From positions 2,248,519 to 2,312,518 of the forward strand of contig CP166960.1 of the NCBI GenBank assembly GCA_041447175.1: a DNA stretch of 64,000 nucleotides, given 5' to 3'. This DNA is from Candidatus Bathyarchaeia archaeon (GTDB lineage: Archaea > Thermoproteota > Bathyarchaeia > Bathyarchaeales > Bathycorpusculaceae). The first letter of the stretch is position 1. The number at the start of each line of letters is the position of its first letter. The notes below the pieces were generated by a model. It saw only the letters and a list, made by a program, of their open reading frames with translations, was not told the origin of the DNA and did no database searches. Positions 33,201-40,753 of the stretch are shown here, one piece after another. The position numbers and the translations under genes are program-made.

Positions 33201-33634
33201 GCATGGGCAACAACGAAAGCAGCTATAAAAAGTTCAAATCCATGGTGGAGAAACTGCACTTGCAACTGGAGCTGGGCTCAAAAATCGACGCTGTGGATGT
33301 CCGAACCGTAGCGTTGAAGGTTTTAAATAAGCACTTCATGCGCGACATTTCAGGAAACCTGCGCGCCTTTTCCACGCAGGCTTTTCGCTGCAAAGCTTGT
33401 AACAAGAAATACCGTCGTCCCCCCCTGAACGGCAAATGCATGTGTGGCGGAACCTTGACTATGACTGTGTACCGCGGCGGCATTGAGAAATACTTAGACC
33501 CAGCCCAAGAACTGGTGGACAAGTACGATTTGCCAAAATACTACAGCCAAAGGCTCACCCTTATCCGCGAGGAAATTCACGACATGTTTGACAACAAAAA
33601 ACCAATCCAAACCAGCCTTTTCGACTTCGGATAG
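30218..33634 (+). CDS. polC: DNA polymerase II (PolD) large subunit DP2
   Basis: The 1138-residue catalytic subunit of PolD, with a double-psi beta-barrel active site related to RNA polymerases. The catalytic loop RRDCDGDEDAIML is intact near residues 887-899, and no intein interrupts it, unlike several archaeal polC genes. Two Cys-rich zinc modules (CPECKTYTRLVKCPQCGC, with CPRCG and CPACK; and a later CKACNKKY with CMCGG) lie around 645-690 and 1057-1085. It ends in a PIP-like tail (QTSLFDFG) for PCNA binding. The start is TTG 30218 with GGGGCA upstream; an in-frame ATG 15 bases on is possible. Works with DP1 encoded at 20952. Confidence 0.97.
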   Translation: MSSSAMSKEYRSYIDSMASELNRMYTLSETARQKGLDPALKVESIIAQDIADLVEGLVGPKGVAASIRELNSKMGREEIAFKICEQIVSGKFGKMEPEPAAEQAIRTALAIFTEGLTAAPIQGVAQVKIKLNSDRSRYLAIYFAGPIRSAGGTDQALTLVVGDYVRRLLELDRYKPTPEEVARFIEELRTYERSVGRFQYHIPDSELRKAFDYLPIEVTGTESDPVEVSSYRNLPRIETNRVRGGALRVINDGIVGRALKVLVIVEKLGFQGWDWLREFKKKSEKKSAGFMDDVIAGRPIFAFPSRRGGFRLRYGRSRNTGLSAVGIHPATMLVVENFLAAGTQVRLELPGKGGVTVPVDSLEPPVVQLKDDSVVRVTLDNFKDVKGKVAKILFLGDMLISFGDFLYCNKTLLPSGYVEEWWVKDLKTALKTHFNNSLEQAAQAAKVPSSRLKQLLIDPFDQTLSLKEATALSQNLHLPLHPKFTFFWSNLTSIEDITLLKDWLSKAEVSAEAGIAREIVGDFDPEVVRILRKVFAPHQILEGKIQLEGDDASSLAFSLGYESRHALGAVAAESVVKAISVLSGVEVRDKGPSFVGARMGRPEKAKRREMKPLVHVLFPVSLAGGSHRDLVEAGRKGPAFVQVVKRKCPECKTYTRLVKCPQCGCETIYEKSCPRCGQALKGNACPACKAEAVPYQRQSLNFKVLVDEATKALGVSPPKILRGVKGLTNEDKTPEIIEKGLLRAKYDLSVYKDGTIRFDATNAPLTHIKPGEVGVSVEKLRQLGYTHDIYGVSLTDPEQVLELKVQDVVIPRNAGTYFIQIAGFIDELLTKVYGLPSYYNIKTPEDVVGQLLFGLAPHTCVGILGRVVGFTDLKLIYAHPLWHSAKRRDCDGDEDAIMLAMDTLLNFSNRYLPSQIGGIMDAPILVIPFVNTKEVQRQAHDFDVDAVYPKEFYDKSLQKTEARQISPIMDVISHRLGTEAQFEGYNFTIPVSNISMGNNESSYKKFKSMVEKLHLQLELGSKIDAVDVRTVALKVLNKHFMRDISGNLRAFSTQAFRCKACNKKYRRPPLNGKCMCGGTLTMTVYRGGIEKYLDPAQELVDKYDLPKYYSQRLTLIREEIHDMFDNKKPIQTSLFDFG

Positions 33635-33650
33635 CTAAAGCTTTTCAACC

Positions 33651-33676
33651 CAGCCGCCAATTTAGATTGGGTGCTG
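33651..33676 (+). other. Imperfect hairpin after polC
   Basis: CAGC-x2-CCAAT, loop TTAG, ATTGG-x2-GCTG forms a nine-pair stem with one internal mismatch pair. No T-run follows, so it is not a clear terminator; it may be a 3' end structure of the polC transcript. Confidence 0.3.
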
Positions 33677-33728
33677 CAACATCAAAACCCTCTACCACCC
33701 CAACGCCTACCTGAACAGAGTTAAAAAC

Positions 33729-33944
33729 GTGAAAAATGGGCTTCGAGCCCGAAGCAAACTTCTTGTGACGCTTGATACACAACCCGCCAGTGCATCAACC
33801 CTGTCAAAGGTCATCAAGATGTCCTACAACACTGTCATTCATCATCTGCGCCTTTTGGAAGCTGAGGGCACTGTGCAGCGGAAAGGAAAAAGACCCAGTT
33901 TTTGGCTCGTGACGGGGCGAGGGCAGAAGCGTCTTTTGGCTTAG
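33729..33944 (+). CDS. Small ArsR-like winged-helix protein
   Basis: A 71-residue stand-alone winged helix. The fold covers nearly the whole protein, with recognition-helix region ASTLSKVIKMSYNTVIHHLRLLEAEG and a basic wing (VQRKGKRPSF). No ligand or dimerisation extension is present. It is convergent with the MazG-like gene, overlapping its end by a few bases. Target unknown; the fold suggests a local DNA-binding regulator. Confidence 0.7.
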   Translation: MKNGLRARSKLLVTLDTQPASASTLSKVIKMSYNTVIHHLRLLEAEGTVQRKGKRPSFWLVTGRGQKRLLA

Positions 33945-34228
33945 AAAGTGCATTGGCAGGGGGTGTGGTGGCATTTGGGGCACAGGTGCGGGTACTTGTT
34001 GAGTGCTGCCTTCTCCAAATCAATACCCAGCAGGTTGGCAAGTGAGGATAACCATGCGATGACATCAGCGAACTCTTTTTCGGTGGCTTCTTTGTCAGTT
34101 ACCGCCATTGCTTCACCCAGTTCAACCACTTCATCCATTAGCCACTCGTAGGTTCCTTTGACGCCGCGTTCACTGTCCCGATGAAAGTATAGGGTTTTCA
34201 TCATTTCTTGAAATTCTGAGATATGCAT
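33941..34228 (-). CDS. MazG-like nucleotide pyrophosphohydrolase with C-terminal Cys-rich tail
   Basis: A 95-residue MazG-type all-alpha NTP pyrophosphatase, which clears non-canonical or excess NTPs. The metal-binding pattern is visible as EWLMDEVVELGEA with EKEFADVIAW (E-x2-E and E-x3-D). After the helical core comes a short CPKCHHTPCQC tail that could bind zinc, not part of the basic MazG fold. Single gene, convergent with the small wHTH gene. It starts at ATG 34228. Confidence 0.82.
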   Translation of the reverse strand: MHISEFQEMMKTLYFHRDSERGVKGTYEWLMDEVVELGEAMAVTDKEATEKEFADVIAWLSSLANLLGIDLEKAALNKYPHLCPKCHHTPCQCTF

Positions 34229-34551
34229 TTTGTACGCCTCACTTAGTGTTGGGTGTTGTTGACTTTAAATCTGTTGAACCAAACGTTCAGAAACTGTGTT
34301 TGGTTGATGCTTTTGTATACCGCTTCGCTGCTTTTTTCTCCTGTTTTTTGTTAGAATTGGGTTTTACGGCTTATTTTTGGGCTATTTTGTTGATTGCCCT
34401 CCTATTTGGTGTCTTTAGCCATCTCCATGTATCCCCCTTAAGGGGCTTTGATGGTGGTGCAGCTTCCTTAACATAGCAAGATTTGCTTTAGACTTAGGTA
34501 TGCGTAAAGTTAAATAATGAATTGTCGCATTGCATCAGCTGAGGAAACAAA
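34229..34551. other. Spacer between MazG-like and Sec61-beta genes
   Basis: 323 bases. A hydrophobic open frame runs from 34246 but shows no ribosome site or family resemblance, so I leave it out. A TATA-like TTAAATAA at about 34509-34516 and GAGGAAAC before 34552 are the probable promoter and ribosome site of the Sec61-beta gene. Confidence 0.4.
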
Positions 34552-34716
34552 ATGAGTCGAAAACGCAAAGAAAGCCAAGGTCCAATGCCTGCTGCAAGTG
34601 CAGGGTTGCTGAGATTCTTTGAGGAAGAAACCGAAGGCATCAAAATCAGACCTGAACTGCTCATGGTCCTGTCTGTGGGTTTGATTGTGGTTTCTGTTCT
34701 GGCTAACGTCTTCTAA
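34552..34716 (+). CDS. Preprotein translocase subunit Sec61-beta
   Basis: A 54-residue protein: basic polar head (MSRKRKESQGPMPAASAG), the family block LLRFFEEETEGIKIRPE, and a single C-terminal membrane helix (LLMVLSVGLIVVSVLANVF). This is the archaeal Sec61-beta (SecG-position) subunit of the SecYE translocon, tail-anchored with the N-terminus in the cytosol. GAGGAAAC precedes the ATG. The size is normal for the family. Confidence 0.92.
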   Translation: MSRKRKESQGPMPAASAGLLRFFEEETEGIKIRPELLMVLSVGLIVVSVLANVF

Positions 34717-34727
34717 TCTTCAGTTCT

Positions 34728-35030
34728 TTATCCTTTCTCGCGCCTAGACGGTGAGGGTGCGTGAAGCACTTCAATTCTTTGGATTGAGTGTAAGTTAAGC
34801 ATAATTTCGCTGCGTTCTTCTCGGCTTGCCACTTGGGGGATGGGCTGTGCCATCGTGGACCGTAACACAATTGCCTCTGCATCTTCAAGCCAAATCCCCG
34901 CGGGGTCATTGGAGACCGCCAGTAAGGTGCCTTCAAACCCATAAGAGGGGTCAAGGATGACTCTGATTTTTTTGCCCACGTTTCTTTCGAGCATGTGAAG
35001 TATTGACAGGGGCAAGTTTTGCTCTGGCAT
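34728..35030 (-). CDS. Sm-like (LSm) RNA-binding protein
   Basis: A protein with one LSm domain: Sm1 motif VGKKIRVILDPSYGFEGTLLAVSNDPAGIWLED and an Sm2-like end (LNLHSIQRIEVL). Archaeal Lsm proteins form heptameric rings on U-rich RNA. I start it at ATG 35030 (100 residues) because a TATA-like CATATTAT lies about 25 bases upstream on the minus strand, giving a leaderless transcript. The open frame extends 51 codons further upstream with non-conserved sequence. The tail after the domain (HAPSPSRREKG) is basic. Confidence 0.75.
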   Translation of the reverse strand: MPEQNLPLSILHMLERNVGKKIRVILDPSYGFEGTLLAVSNDPAGIWLEDAEAIVLRSTMAQPIPQVASREERSEIMLNLHSIQRIEVLHAPSPSRREKG

Positions 35031-35260
35031 AGCGTTCGCAAACTGGATAATATGCGAGGCTGCAGATAAAACAGTTGCTCCGACAAAACAGGACCTTTTC
35101 ATGTAATTTGCTGCTGTCACACACGTTTTTTTGTCCTTGACTTTGAGTGTTCTGTGTGAATTTTGCTTCCTTACCAACTGCAAGTTGGCTGAAAACTGTT
35201 TTTCGCGGCAACAAAACAGCCAAGCTTCGCTAGGCTTTAATAGGCATCGGCGTTCTCATT

Positions 35261-37081
35261 ATGAATTCACTTGAGGCGACAAAATTGGCGACAGAAGACA
35301 CCCTAAATCAGTCCATAAACAAAGCACAACGGCACTACCGCTCCCTCTTCTCCCTACCCTCATTCAAAACAACTCTGCTTCTACTTGCCGCTCTCTGCCT
35401 AACCGCCGGTGCCACCTCCACAGTATTCTTTCCAACCGCGCAAGGCTTAACCAACGGCCTCCTGCTGGGCACAGCACTTCTGGTAGCCACCCTTGTCGTG
35501 GACATTTTCTTAAGCAACATGGTTCTCAAAGACCCCGTTTTCAACCTCCGTCGAACCCTCTTTGTTTCCCTATTCAGCTGGGCACTCTGGCTGCTTCTGA
35601 TGATAGTCGGGGCAGTGTTCGGGTTTGTCTGGTGGCTAAAACTTTGCTTTTTAGGCTTTGCTGTTCTGTTAACCCTGCGCACAGTGGTGTTTCTTGCGGT
35701 CCTGTCCGCAGGAGCAGGAAAACGCTTACTGGCTATTTTGCTTCAACCCTTTGCCTGCCTCCTAACCTTCATCCTCTACTGGAACTACATCAACGTGAAT
35801 TTGGAAGCTCTTCTCCCCTTCATCGTCGCCATGCCCATCATTGCCTGTGTCAGCGCCTATGTGTTTGTTTTCTTAATTGACCGAATTGGGCAAAAAGAGT
35901 ACGGCGCAGGTTCCATGTCGCTGTTTCAGGCTTTTATGCTCAACTGGGTTGCCTCCCTCAACGCCCCCTTAGAGAGCTACTTGGAGAAGCGAGGCGAAGA
36001 TGTCAACGTTCAAGTTTCCCTACTCAAATTTGACTCCTCAAAACCCAAAGCAGCCATAATTGTCCCCCTTGTCCATCCGGGTCCGTTCAAAAATATAGGC
36101 AGCAGCGTTTTGCCCTCCCTGCTAAAACAGCAATACACCGATGCCTACCAATGTGACACTTGCGTCCCGCTTGGCTTGCTTGGGCATGAGTTAGACGTTG
36201 CCTCCCAAGCCCAAAACCACAAAATCATCACGGGAATCATCCAAAACGCAAACTTTGAAGCCAAAATTGACAAAGCAACCCCCTACGTGACTGTTTCAGA
36301 AAACGGTGTAACCGCTTCCTGCCAGCTTTTTGGCAAAACAGTTTTTCTCAACTTCACTCTTGCCCCCAAAACCACCGAAGACCTGCCCCAAGAACTGGGC
36401 AGCCTTGTCCAGCAAGACGCACAAAAACTGGGCTTGGACGCTCTGATCATTAATGCGCATAACTGCTTAACCGAAACCACCGAAATCGACGCCTCCATTG
36501 AGGCTCTAAGAGAAACCGCCAACAAATGCCTAAACCAAGCAGCCGCCCAAAAAGCCGCCCCTTTCCAAGTTGGCTCCCACACCGTTTACCCCTCGGAATT
36601 CACCCTCAAAGACGGCATGGGCGCAGGAGGCATAACCGCAGTTGTTGTGAAAGTGGGCGAGCAAAAAACCGCCTACGTGGTAATTGACGGCAATAACATG
36701 GTGCCTGGGGTGCGGGAAAAAATTCTCTCCTCTTTGGGTGCGGCTGGGTTTGAGGCAAGTGAAGTTTTCACAACCGACACGCATTCGGTCAGCGCGGTTG
36801 TGGTTGGACGCCGCGGTTACCATCCCGTTGGAGAAGCCATGAACCACCAAATCCTAATCCAGCACATTACCGAAGCCGCCACTGCAGCAGCAGGCAACAT
36901 GGAAAACTGCAAGGCAGGCTACCAACGTATAACTATCCCAAAAGTCCGCGTAATAGGCGGCGACTGCCTAGCGCTCCTGTCTGAGCTTGTGGATAAAGCC
37001 ATGCAAAAAGCCAAACAAATCGTCGTTCCCGTCTTTGGCTTGGAAGGTTTACTTTTGCTTCTGCTGCTCTTCTTGCGGTAG
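35261..37081 (+). CDS. DUF2070-family archaeal membrane protein
   Basis: A 606-residue protein with six to seven hydrophobic segments in the first 230 residues (first near 38-55), a large soluble domain (about 250-575) and a final hydrophobic stretch (VFGLEGLLLLLLLFL). This layout and motifs such as HPGPFKNIGSSVLP, HELDVASQ and TDTHSVSAVVVGRRGYHPVGE match the DUF2070 family, found across archaea without a known function. The HPGP and DTH motifs hint at metal-dependent chemistry in the soluble domain, which is speculation. It is convergent with nob1, with no gap between the stops. Confidence 0.82.
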   Translation: MNSLEATKLATEDTLNQSINKAQRHYRSLFSLPSFKTTLLLLAALCLTAGATSTVFFPTAQGLTNGLLLGTALLVATLVVDIFLSNMVLKDPVFNLRRTLFVSLFSWALWLLLMIVGAVFGFVWWLKLCFLGFAVLLTLRTVVFLAVLSAGAGKRLLAILLQPFACLLTFILYWNYINVNLEALLPFIVAMPIIACVSAYVFVFLIDRIGQKEYGAGSMSLFQAFMLNWVASLNAPLESYLEKRGEDVNVQVSLLKFDSSKPKAAIIVPLVHPGPFKNIGSSVLPSLLKQQYTDAYQCDTCVPLGLLGHELDVASQAQNHKIITGIIQNANFEAKIDKATPYVTVSENGVTASCQLFGKTVFLNFTLAPKTTEDLPQELGSLVQQDAQKLGLDALIINAHNCLTETTEIDASIEALRETANKCLNQAAAQKAAPFQVGSHTVYPSEFTLKDGMGAGGITAVVVKVGEQKTAYVVIDGNNMVPGVREKILSSLGAAGFEASEVFTTDTHSVSAVVVGRRGYHPVGEAMNHQILIQHITEAATAAAGNMENCKAGYQRITIPKVRVIGGDCLALLSELVDKAMQKAKQIVVPVFGLEGLLLLLLLFLR

Positions 37082-37603
37082 CTACCGTTTTGTTGTGCGT
37101 TTGGGCTTGCGTTTCAGTCCTGTTCCGCAGACGGGGCATTCGGAGCTTTGAAAGTTCGCGGGGTAGGTTCGGCGGCAAGCGGGGCAGTACCGTATCCAGT
37201 TAAGCACCCGTTTAATTCCAAATGTTGCCAAAGACACAAACCCCACGCCCAGCTTGGCTGCTACGTTTTGGATGGAGTAGTCGTCAGTGACAATCTGCGG
37301 GCAGTCACCTCGAGCTTTAACCTCCAAAGCCAACGCCAAAACATGCATGTCCGTTTCAGAAAGGAAAAATGAGTCCCCAACCGAGGTGGCGCATGTCTTC
37401 ACTTCATCCAAAAACTGCGGTGAAGGCTCAAAAATCTTTACGCGCCCATTTTCGATGGCGGTGTTGAACCTGAGCATGGTCATGGCGTTCTTTTTGACCT
37501 CACGCTCCACAAGTGGGGGTGCAACCTGCTCTTCGCGCACCGTGAAGGGGTCAAACCCTGCAACAAACGCCGATGTATCCAAAACCATCACGCGTTTGCC
37601 CAA
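37082..37603 (-). CDS. nob1: Nob1 endoribonuclease (rRNA maturation)
   Basis: A 173-residue PIN-domain nuclease with C-terminal zinc ribbon, the archaeal Nob1 layout; Nob1 cleaves the 3' end of pre-16S rRNA. PIN acidic residues are visible at LDTSAFVAG (Asp9), VEREVKKN (Glu), SETDMHVLALA and VTDDYSIQN. The ribbon is CPACRRTY with CPVCG, followed by a basic tail. It lies 11 bases downstream of the NAD kinase gene on the same strand. Confidence 0.92.
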   Translation of the reverse strand: MGKRVMVLDTSAFVAGFDPFTVREEQVAPPLVEREVKKNAMTMLRFNTAIENGRVKIFEPSPQFLDEVKTCATSVGDSFFLSETDMHVLALALEVKARGDCPQIVTDDYSIQNVAAKLGVGFVSLATFGIKRVLNWIRYCPACRRTYPANFQSSECPVCGTGLKRKPKRTTKR

Positions 37604-37614
37604 GGCGTTGGTTT

Positions 37615-38472
37615 CTATTGTTCATCCCTTTCCCTAACACAGCCCTTAAACTGCAGCCTGCTCTCCAGTCGACTGTAAAAATCCGACTTAAACCTGATAA
37701 ACGAAGACACATCCCGTGAACTCGTGACGGTAACAGAAGCTTGCCCCTCAGGCAACAAACGACGGTAAGCGCCATCCACTAAAACCAACATCTCCTTGGG
37801 ACGCACAGGTTCAATTCGGATTTTGGCGTCTGCATGAAAAACCATCGAGCGAAAAGTGGTCAATGAACAAATGGGTGTCAAAACAATGGCGTCCACATCC
37901 GAATCCAAGACAGGTCCGCCCGCCGAAAGTGTGTACCCCGTGGAACCCGTCCGCGTAGAAACAATTACGCCATCAGCTTCTAACTGGGCAATGGGCAAGT
38001 CATCCTTGAAAATCTGTAAATACAAAATCTTGGAGGGCTCCCCACTGGAAACTACCACATCATTAAGCGCGTCAGGCGTCGGTTCTCCGTTGGCAACTGT
38101 GGAGAGTTTGGCACATTTCTCAATTTTGAAATCGCCACCCAAGATTCGGTCTACTGCCGCGCAGGCTTCGCTAGGGTTAACTTCAGTGAGAAAACCTCGG
38201 ACACCCATGTTTACAGCTAAAACGGGTGGCTCAGGCTTGGGCAGCTTGAGGCAAGTTCGCAGAACAGTTCCGTCGCCGCCTATGGTGATTACAAAGTCGG
38301 TTTTCATTTCTTTAAGTGGAACCAGCTTGCCTTCGGCTTTCATTTTTCCCCGTAGCGTCTCCTCCAAGTAGACTTCGACGCCTTTTTGAGAAAGATGCTC
38401 CGAGAGCTCCTTTGCCAGCGTCAACGCTTGCTTTTTATCGTATCGGGCGACTAATCCGACGCTTTTGAACAA
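37615..38472 (-). CDS. nadK: NAD kinase
   Basis: A 285-residue ATP- or polyphosphate-dependent NAD(H) kinase. The GGDGTVLRT motif (catalytic Asp) is near residues 74-82, the NMGVRGFLTEV block at about 103-113, and the conserved RTGSTGYTLSAGGPVLD region near 177-193. It belongs to the short archaeal/bacterial class and makes NADP. It is the first gene in a two-gene transcript with nob1. Confidence 0.94.
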   Translation of the reverse strand: MFKSVGLVARYDKKQALTLAKELSEHLSQKGVEVYLEETLRGKMKAEGKLVPLKEMKTDFVITIGGDGTVLRTCLKLPKPEPPVLAVNMGVRGFLTEVNPSEACAAVDRILGGDFKIEKCAKLSTVANGEPTPDALNDVVVSSGEPSKILYLQIFKDDLPIAQLEADGVIVSTRTGSTGYTLSAGGPVLDSDVDAIVLTPICSLTTFRSMVFHADAKIRIEPVRPKEMLVLVDGAYRRLLPEGQASVTVTSSRDVSSFIRFKSDFYSRLESRLQFKGCVRERDEQ

Positions 38473-38563
38473 GCTTTTCCACCGTGCTGATATTAGCGAT
38501 ACCTTAATCTATATATGGGTGTTGTTCAAATTTGCTGTTAGTTAACAGACATTTGGTGAGACC

Positions 38564-38956
38564 ATGACTAAGCCAATGGACGTTGGAGAATTACGCGTTG
38601 GCGGCTACATGATGATTGACAACGAACCCTGCCGCATAGTGGACATAACCAAGTCCAAACCCGGAAAACACGGCGCCGCCAAAGCAAGAATAGTAGCCAT
38701 AGGCGTATTTGACGATCAAAAACGACAATTCGTAAAACCCGTCGACGCCAACGCAGAAGTTCCCATAATTGATAAACGAACCGGACAAATCTTCGCAGTT
38801 AACCCCACAGGCGTCCAGATTATGGACCTTGAAACTTTCGAGTACATAGATGCTCCGTTTCCCGACGAAGAAGACCTGAAAAGCAAAATCGTCGCGGGCG
38901 TAGAAGTTGAGTACTGGCGGATTCTGGGCAAAGTGAAGATTACCCGAACCAAATAG
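38564..38956 (+). CDS. eif5A: Translation factor IF-5A
   Basis: A 130-residue aIF5A, which helps the ribosome through difficult peptide bonds. The modification loop SKPGKHGAAKARI is intact, with the lysine to be hypusinated (or deoxyhypusinated) at about residue 35. The two-domain SH3-like plus OB layout and length are normal. A TATA-like CTATATATGG lies about 50 bases upstream of the ATG. It starts a rightward run of translation genes but is separated from srp54 by 439 noncoding bases. Confidence 0.95.
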   Translation: MTKPMDVGELRVGGYMMIDNEPCRIVDITKSKPGKHGAAKARIVAIGVFDDQKRQFVKPVDANAEVPIIDKRTGQIFAVNPTGVQIMDLETFEYIDAPFPDEEDLKSKIVAGVEVEYWRILGKVKITRTK

Positions 38957-38965
38957 CCCCATTTC

Positions 38966-38974
38966 ATTTTTTTG
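38966..38974 (+). terminator. T-run after eif5A
   Basis: Seven T's about ten bases after the stop codon, followed by a long noncoding spacer, fit archaeal T-tract termination. Confidence 0.35.
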
Positions 38975-39168
38975 CTTTGATACCTTCCACACTTCCACCT
39001 TAAAGTTAGCTCCATACTTTTCGGTTGAGCCTTCTAACAGGGAAGCATGGCAGAAATGTGAATACGCATTGTTTATGGTGATTTTAGCGGTCACCTCTTT
39101 ATCTTGATGTATAGTTGGTCAAAGCTTTTCCGTCAACCTAATTATCCGCCTAATACAGTACATTAGCT

Positions 39169-39237
39169 GAAGCCAATGATGCATGAAGAGCCGTCGGATA
39201 TCGTGAAGAAAAACTCTAATGGGGAAACTGAGGCTTC
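39169..39237 (+). ncRNA. Candidate box C/D guide sRNA
   Basis: A six-base terminal stem GAAGCC/GGCTTC encloses a C box ATGATGC (39176-39182), a C'-like GTGAAGA (39203-39209) and a D box CTGA (39228-39231). A D'-like CGGA sits at 39195. Order, spacing (69 bases in all) and the closing stem fit archaeal 2'-O-methylation guides. The C box differs from RTGATGA at its last base and the D' box is weak. The rRNA or tRNA target was not identified. Confidence 0.5.
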
Positions 39238-39265
39238 AAACCATCCATCAACAGCCAAAAGGTAG

Positions 39266-39344
39266 AGGGCATAGGGTAGGTAAAAACATAGCCTACCTAC
39301 ATGGCATCTCAACTGGGGGAACCCGCTGAAACTGCATTTGCCCT
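39266..39344 (+). ncRNA. Possible structured RNA upstream of srp54
   Basis: AGGGCA (39266) pairs with TGCCCT (39339) as a closing stem; inside are a GGTAGG/CCTACC hairpin (39275-39297) and a GGG-GGAA-CCC hairpin (39315-39324). This could be a leader structure or an independent RNA. It does not match the SRP RNA pattern I know, despite the GGAA loop and its location. Confidence 0.3.
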
Positions 39345-39395
39345 GCAATAGGCTTTTAAGACCGCTTTAGGCTTTAAGGTTGGAGACACCAGCAA

Positions 39396-40745
39396 ATGGC
39401 TCTAGACCGCTTAGGCTCCTCACTTACGGACGCAATTAAAAAGATTTTCAAGTCCTCCGTGGTAGATGAAGCTGCGGTTAAGGAACTTGTCCGAGACATC
39501 CAACGGGCGCTTTTGCAAGCTGACGTTAACGTGCAGCTAGTTTTGGGCATCTCCAAACGCATTGAAGAACGCGCCCTCAAAGAAAAAATGCCCCCAGGCA
39601 TCAGCCGACGCGAACACGTCATAAAAGTGGTCTACGAAGAACTCACCGCGTTTGTGGGTCAAAAAAACGTGCCCCTCAAAATGGAACCCGGCAAAAAATT
39701 TGTCCTCATGCTGGTGGGCATTCAAGGTTCAGGCAAAACCACCCATGCAGCTAAACTTGCGCGGCTTCTGCAGAAAAAGGGGCTGAAACCCGCTCTGATT
39801 TGCGCCGACACCTTCAGACCAGGCGCGTATGCGCAGCTGCAGCAGTTAGCCGCCCGAATTAACGTTCCCATTTACGGTGACCCCAAAGCAAAAGACCCCG
39901 TTAAAGTGGTTGCTCAGGGGCTCAAACAGTTCCCCGACAAAGACATCGTCATCGTGGACACATCAGGTCGCCACAAGGAAGAAAAAGACCTCATTAAAGA
40001 AATGAAAGACCTTGAGCGCCACATCAAACCCAACGAAGTCATGATGGTTATCGACGGCACAATTGGGCAGCAGGCTTTGGTTCAAGCTCAGACGTTTCAT
40101 GAAGCTACCCCCATCGGCTCTATTCTTGTAACTAAACTGGACGGTTCCGCACGCGGTGGAGGTGCGCTTTCCGCAGTAGCAGCAACAGGAGCACCCATAA
40201 AATTCATCGGAACCGGCGAGAAAGTCGAAGACATTGAACAGTTTGTTCCCTCCCGCTTTGTTGGACGCCTTTTGGGTATGGGTGATTTGGAGACGCTGCT
40301 GGAGCGGGTCAAAGAAGCTGAAATTAAAGTTCCCCAAAAGAAAACCAAACAGATGCTTAGCGGCAAATTCACCTTAACGGACATGTATGAACAGTTCGAA
40401 GCCGTAAAAAGCATGGGGCCCTTCAAAAAGGTGCTTCAGATGCTGCCTGGTATGTCCAGTAAGGTGCCCGACGACATGCTTAACTTGGCGGAAGGGCGGC
40501 TTGAGAAATGGCGGGTTATTATCCAGTCGATGACTCCTGAGGAAAAGGAGAACCCAAAAATAATCAACTACAGCCGCGCCCGACGTGTAGCCCACGGTTC
40601 GGGAACCAGCGAAAAAGAGGTCAAAGAGCTGCTTAAGCAGTATGTTATGATGCGGCGAATGCTAAAGATGATGAAACGCAAAAAAGGGCGGCTTCCCTTC
40701 ATGCAGGGCATGGGTGGGCAAGGGTTCCCAACGGACTTCAAGTAG
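39396..40745 (+). CDS. srp54: Signal recognition particle protein SRP54
   Basis: A 449-residue SRP GTPase that binds signal peptides and SRP RNA and docks to FtsY. N domain to about 85, then the G domain with GIQGSGKTTHAAKLA (P-loop), DTSGRHKEE, TKLDGSARGG and the closing LGMGDLETLLERV. The methionine-rich M domain follows, ending MMRRMLKMMKRKKGR and MQGMGGQGF. All motifs are intact and length is normal. It is followed after eight bases by pus10. Confidence 0.96.
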   Translation: MALDRLGSSLTDAIKKIFKSSVVDEAAVKELVRDIQRALLQADVNVQLVLGISKRIEERALKEKMPPGISRREHVIKVVYEELTAFVGQKNVPLKMEPGKKFVLMLVGIQGSGKTTHAAKLARLLQKKGLKPALICADTFRPGAYAQLQQLAARINVPIYGDPKAKDPVKVVAQGLKQFPDKDIVIVDTSGRHKEEKDLIKEMKDLERHIKPNEVMMVIDGTIGQQALVQAQTFHEATPIGSILVTKLDGSARGGGALSAVAATGAPIKFIGTGEKVEDIEQFVPSRFVGRLLGMGDLETLLERVKEAEIKVPQKKTKQMLSGKFTLTDMYEQFEAVKSMGPFKKVLQMLPGMSSKVPDDMLNLAEGRLEKWRVIIQSMTPEEKENPKIINYSRARRVAHGSGTSEKEVKELLKQYVMMRRMLKMMKRKKGRLPFMQGMGGQGFPTDFK

Positions 40746-40753
40746 GCTTGGTT

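Larger units (their letters stand above)
38957..39395. other. Noncoding spacer before srp54 with candidate small RNAs
   Basis: 439 bases without a protein gene. It holds a T-run after eif5A, a box C/D-like sRNA candidate (39169-39237), a second structured segment (39266-39344) and a TATA-like CTTTTAAG / GCTTTAAGG region with GGTTGGAGA just before srp54. Confidence 0.5.

Noticed and set aside
34246-34476. 76-codon hydrophobic frame before Sec61-beta
   Set aside because: No ribosome site and no resemblance to a known family; hydrophobicity follows from T-rich noncoding sequence.
39266-39344. SRP 7S RNA upstream of srp54
   Set aside because: Archaeal SRP RNA is about 300 bases with conserved helix 8 flanks; only a GGAA loop is shared here.
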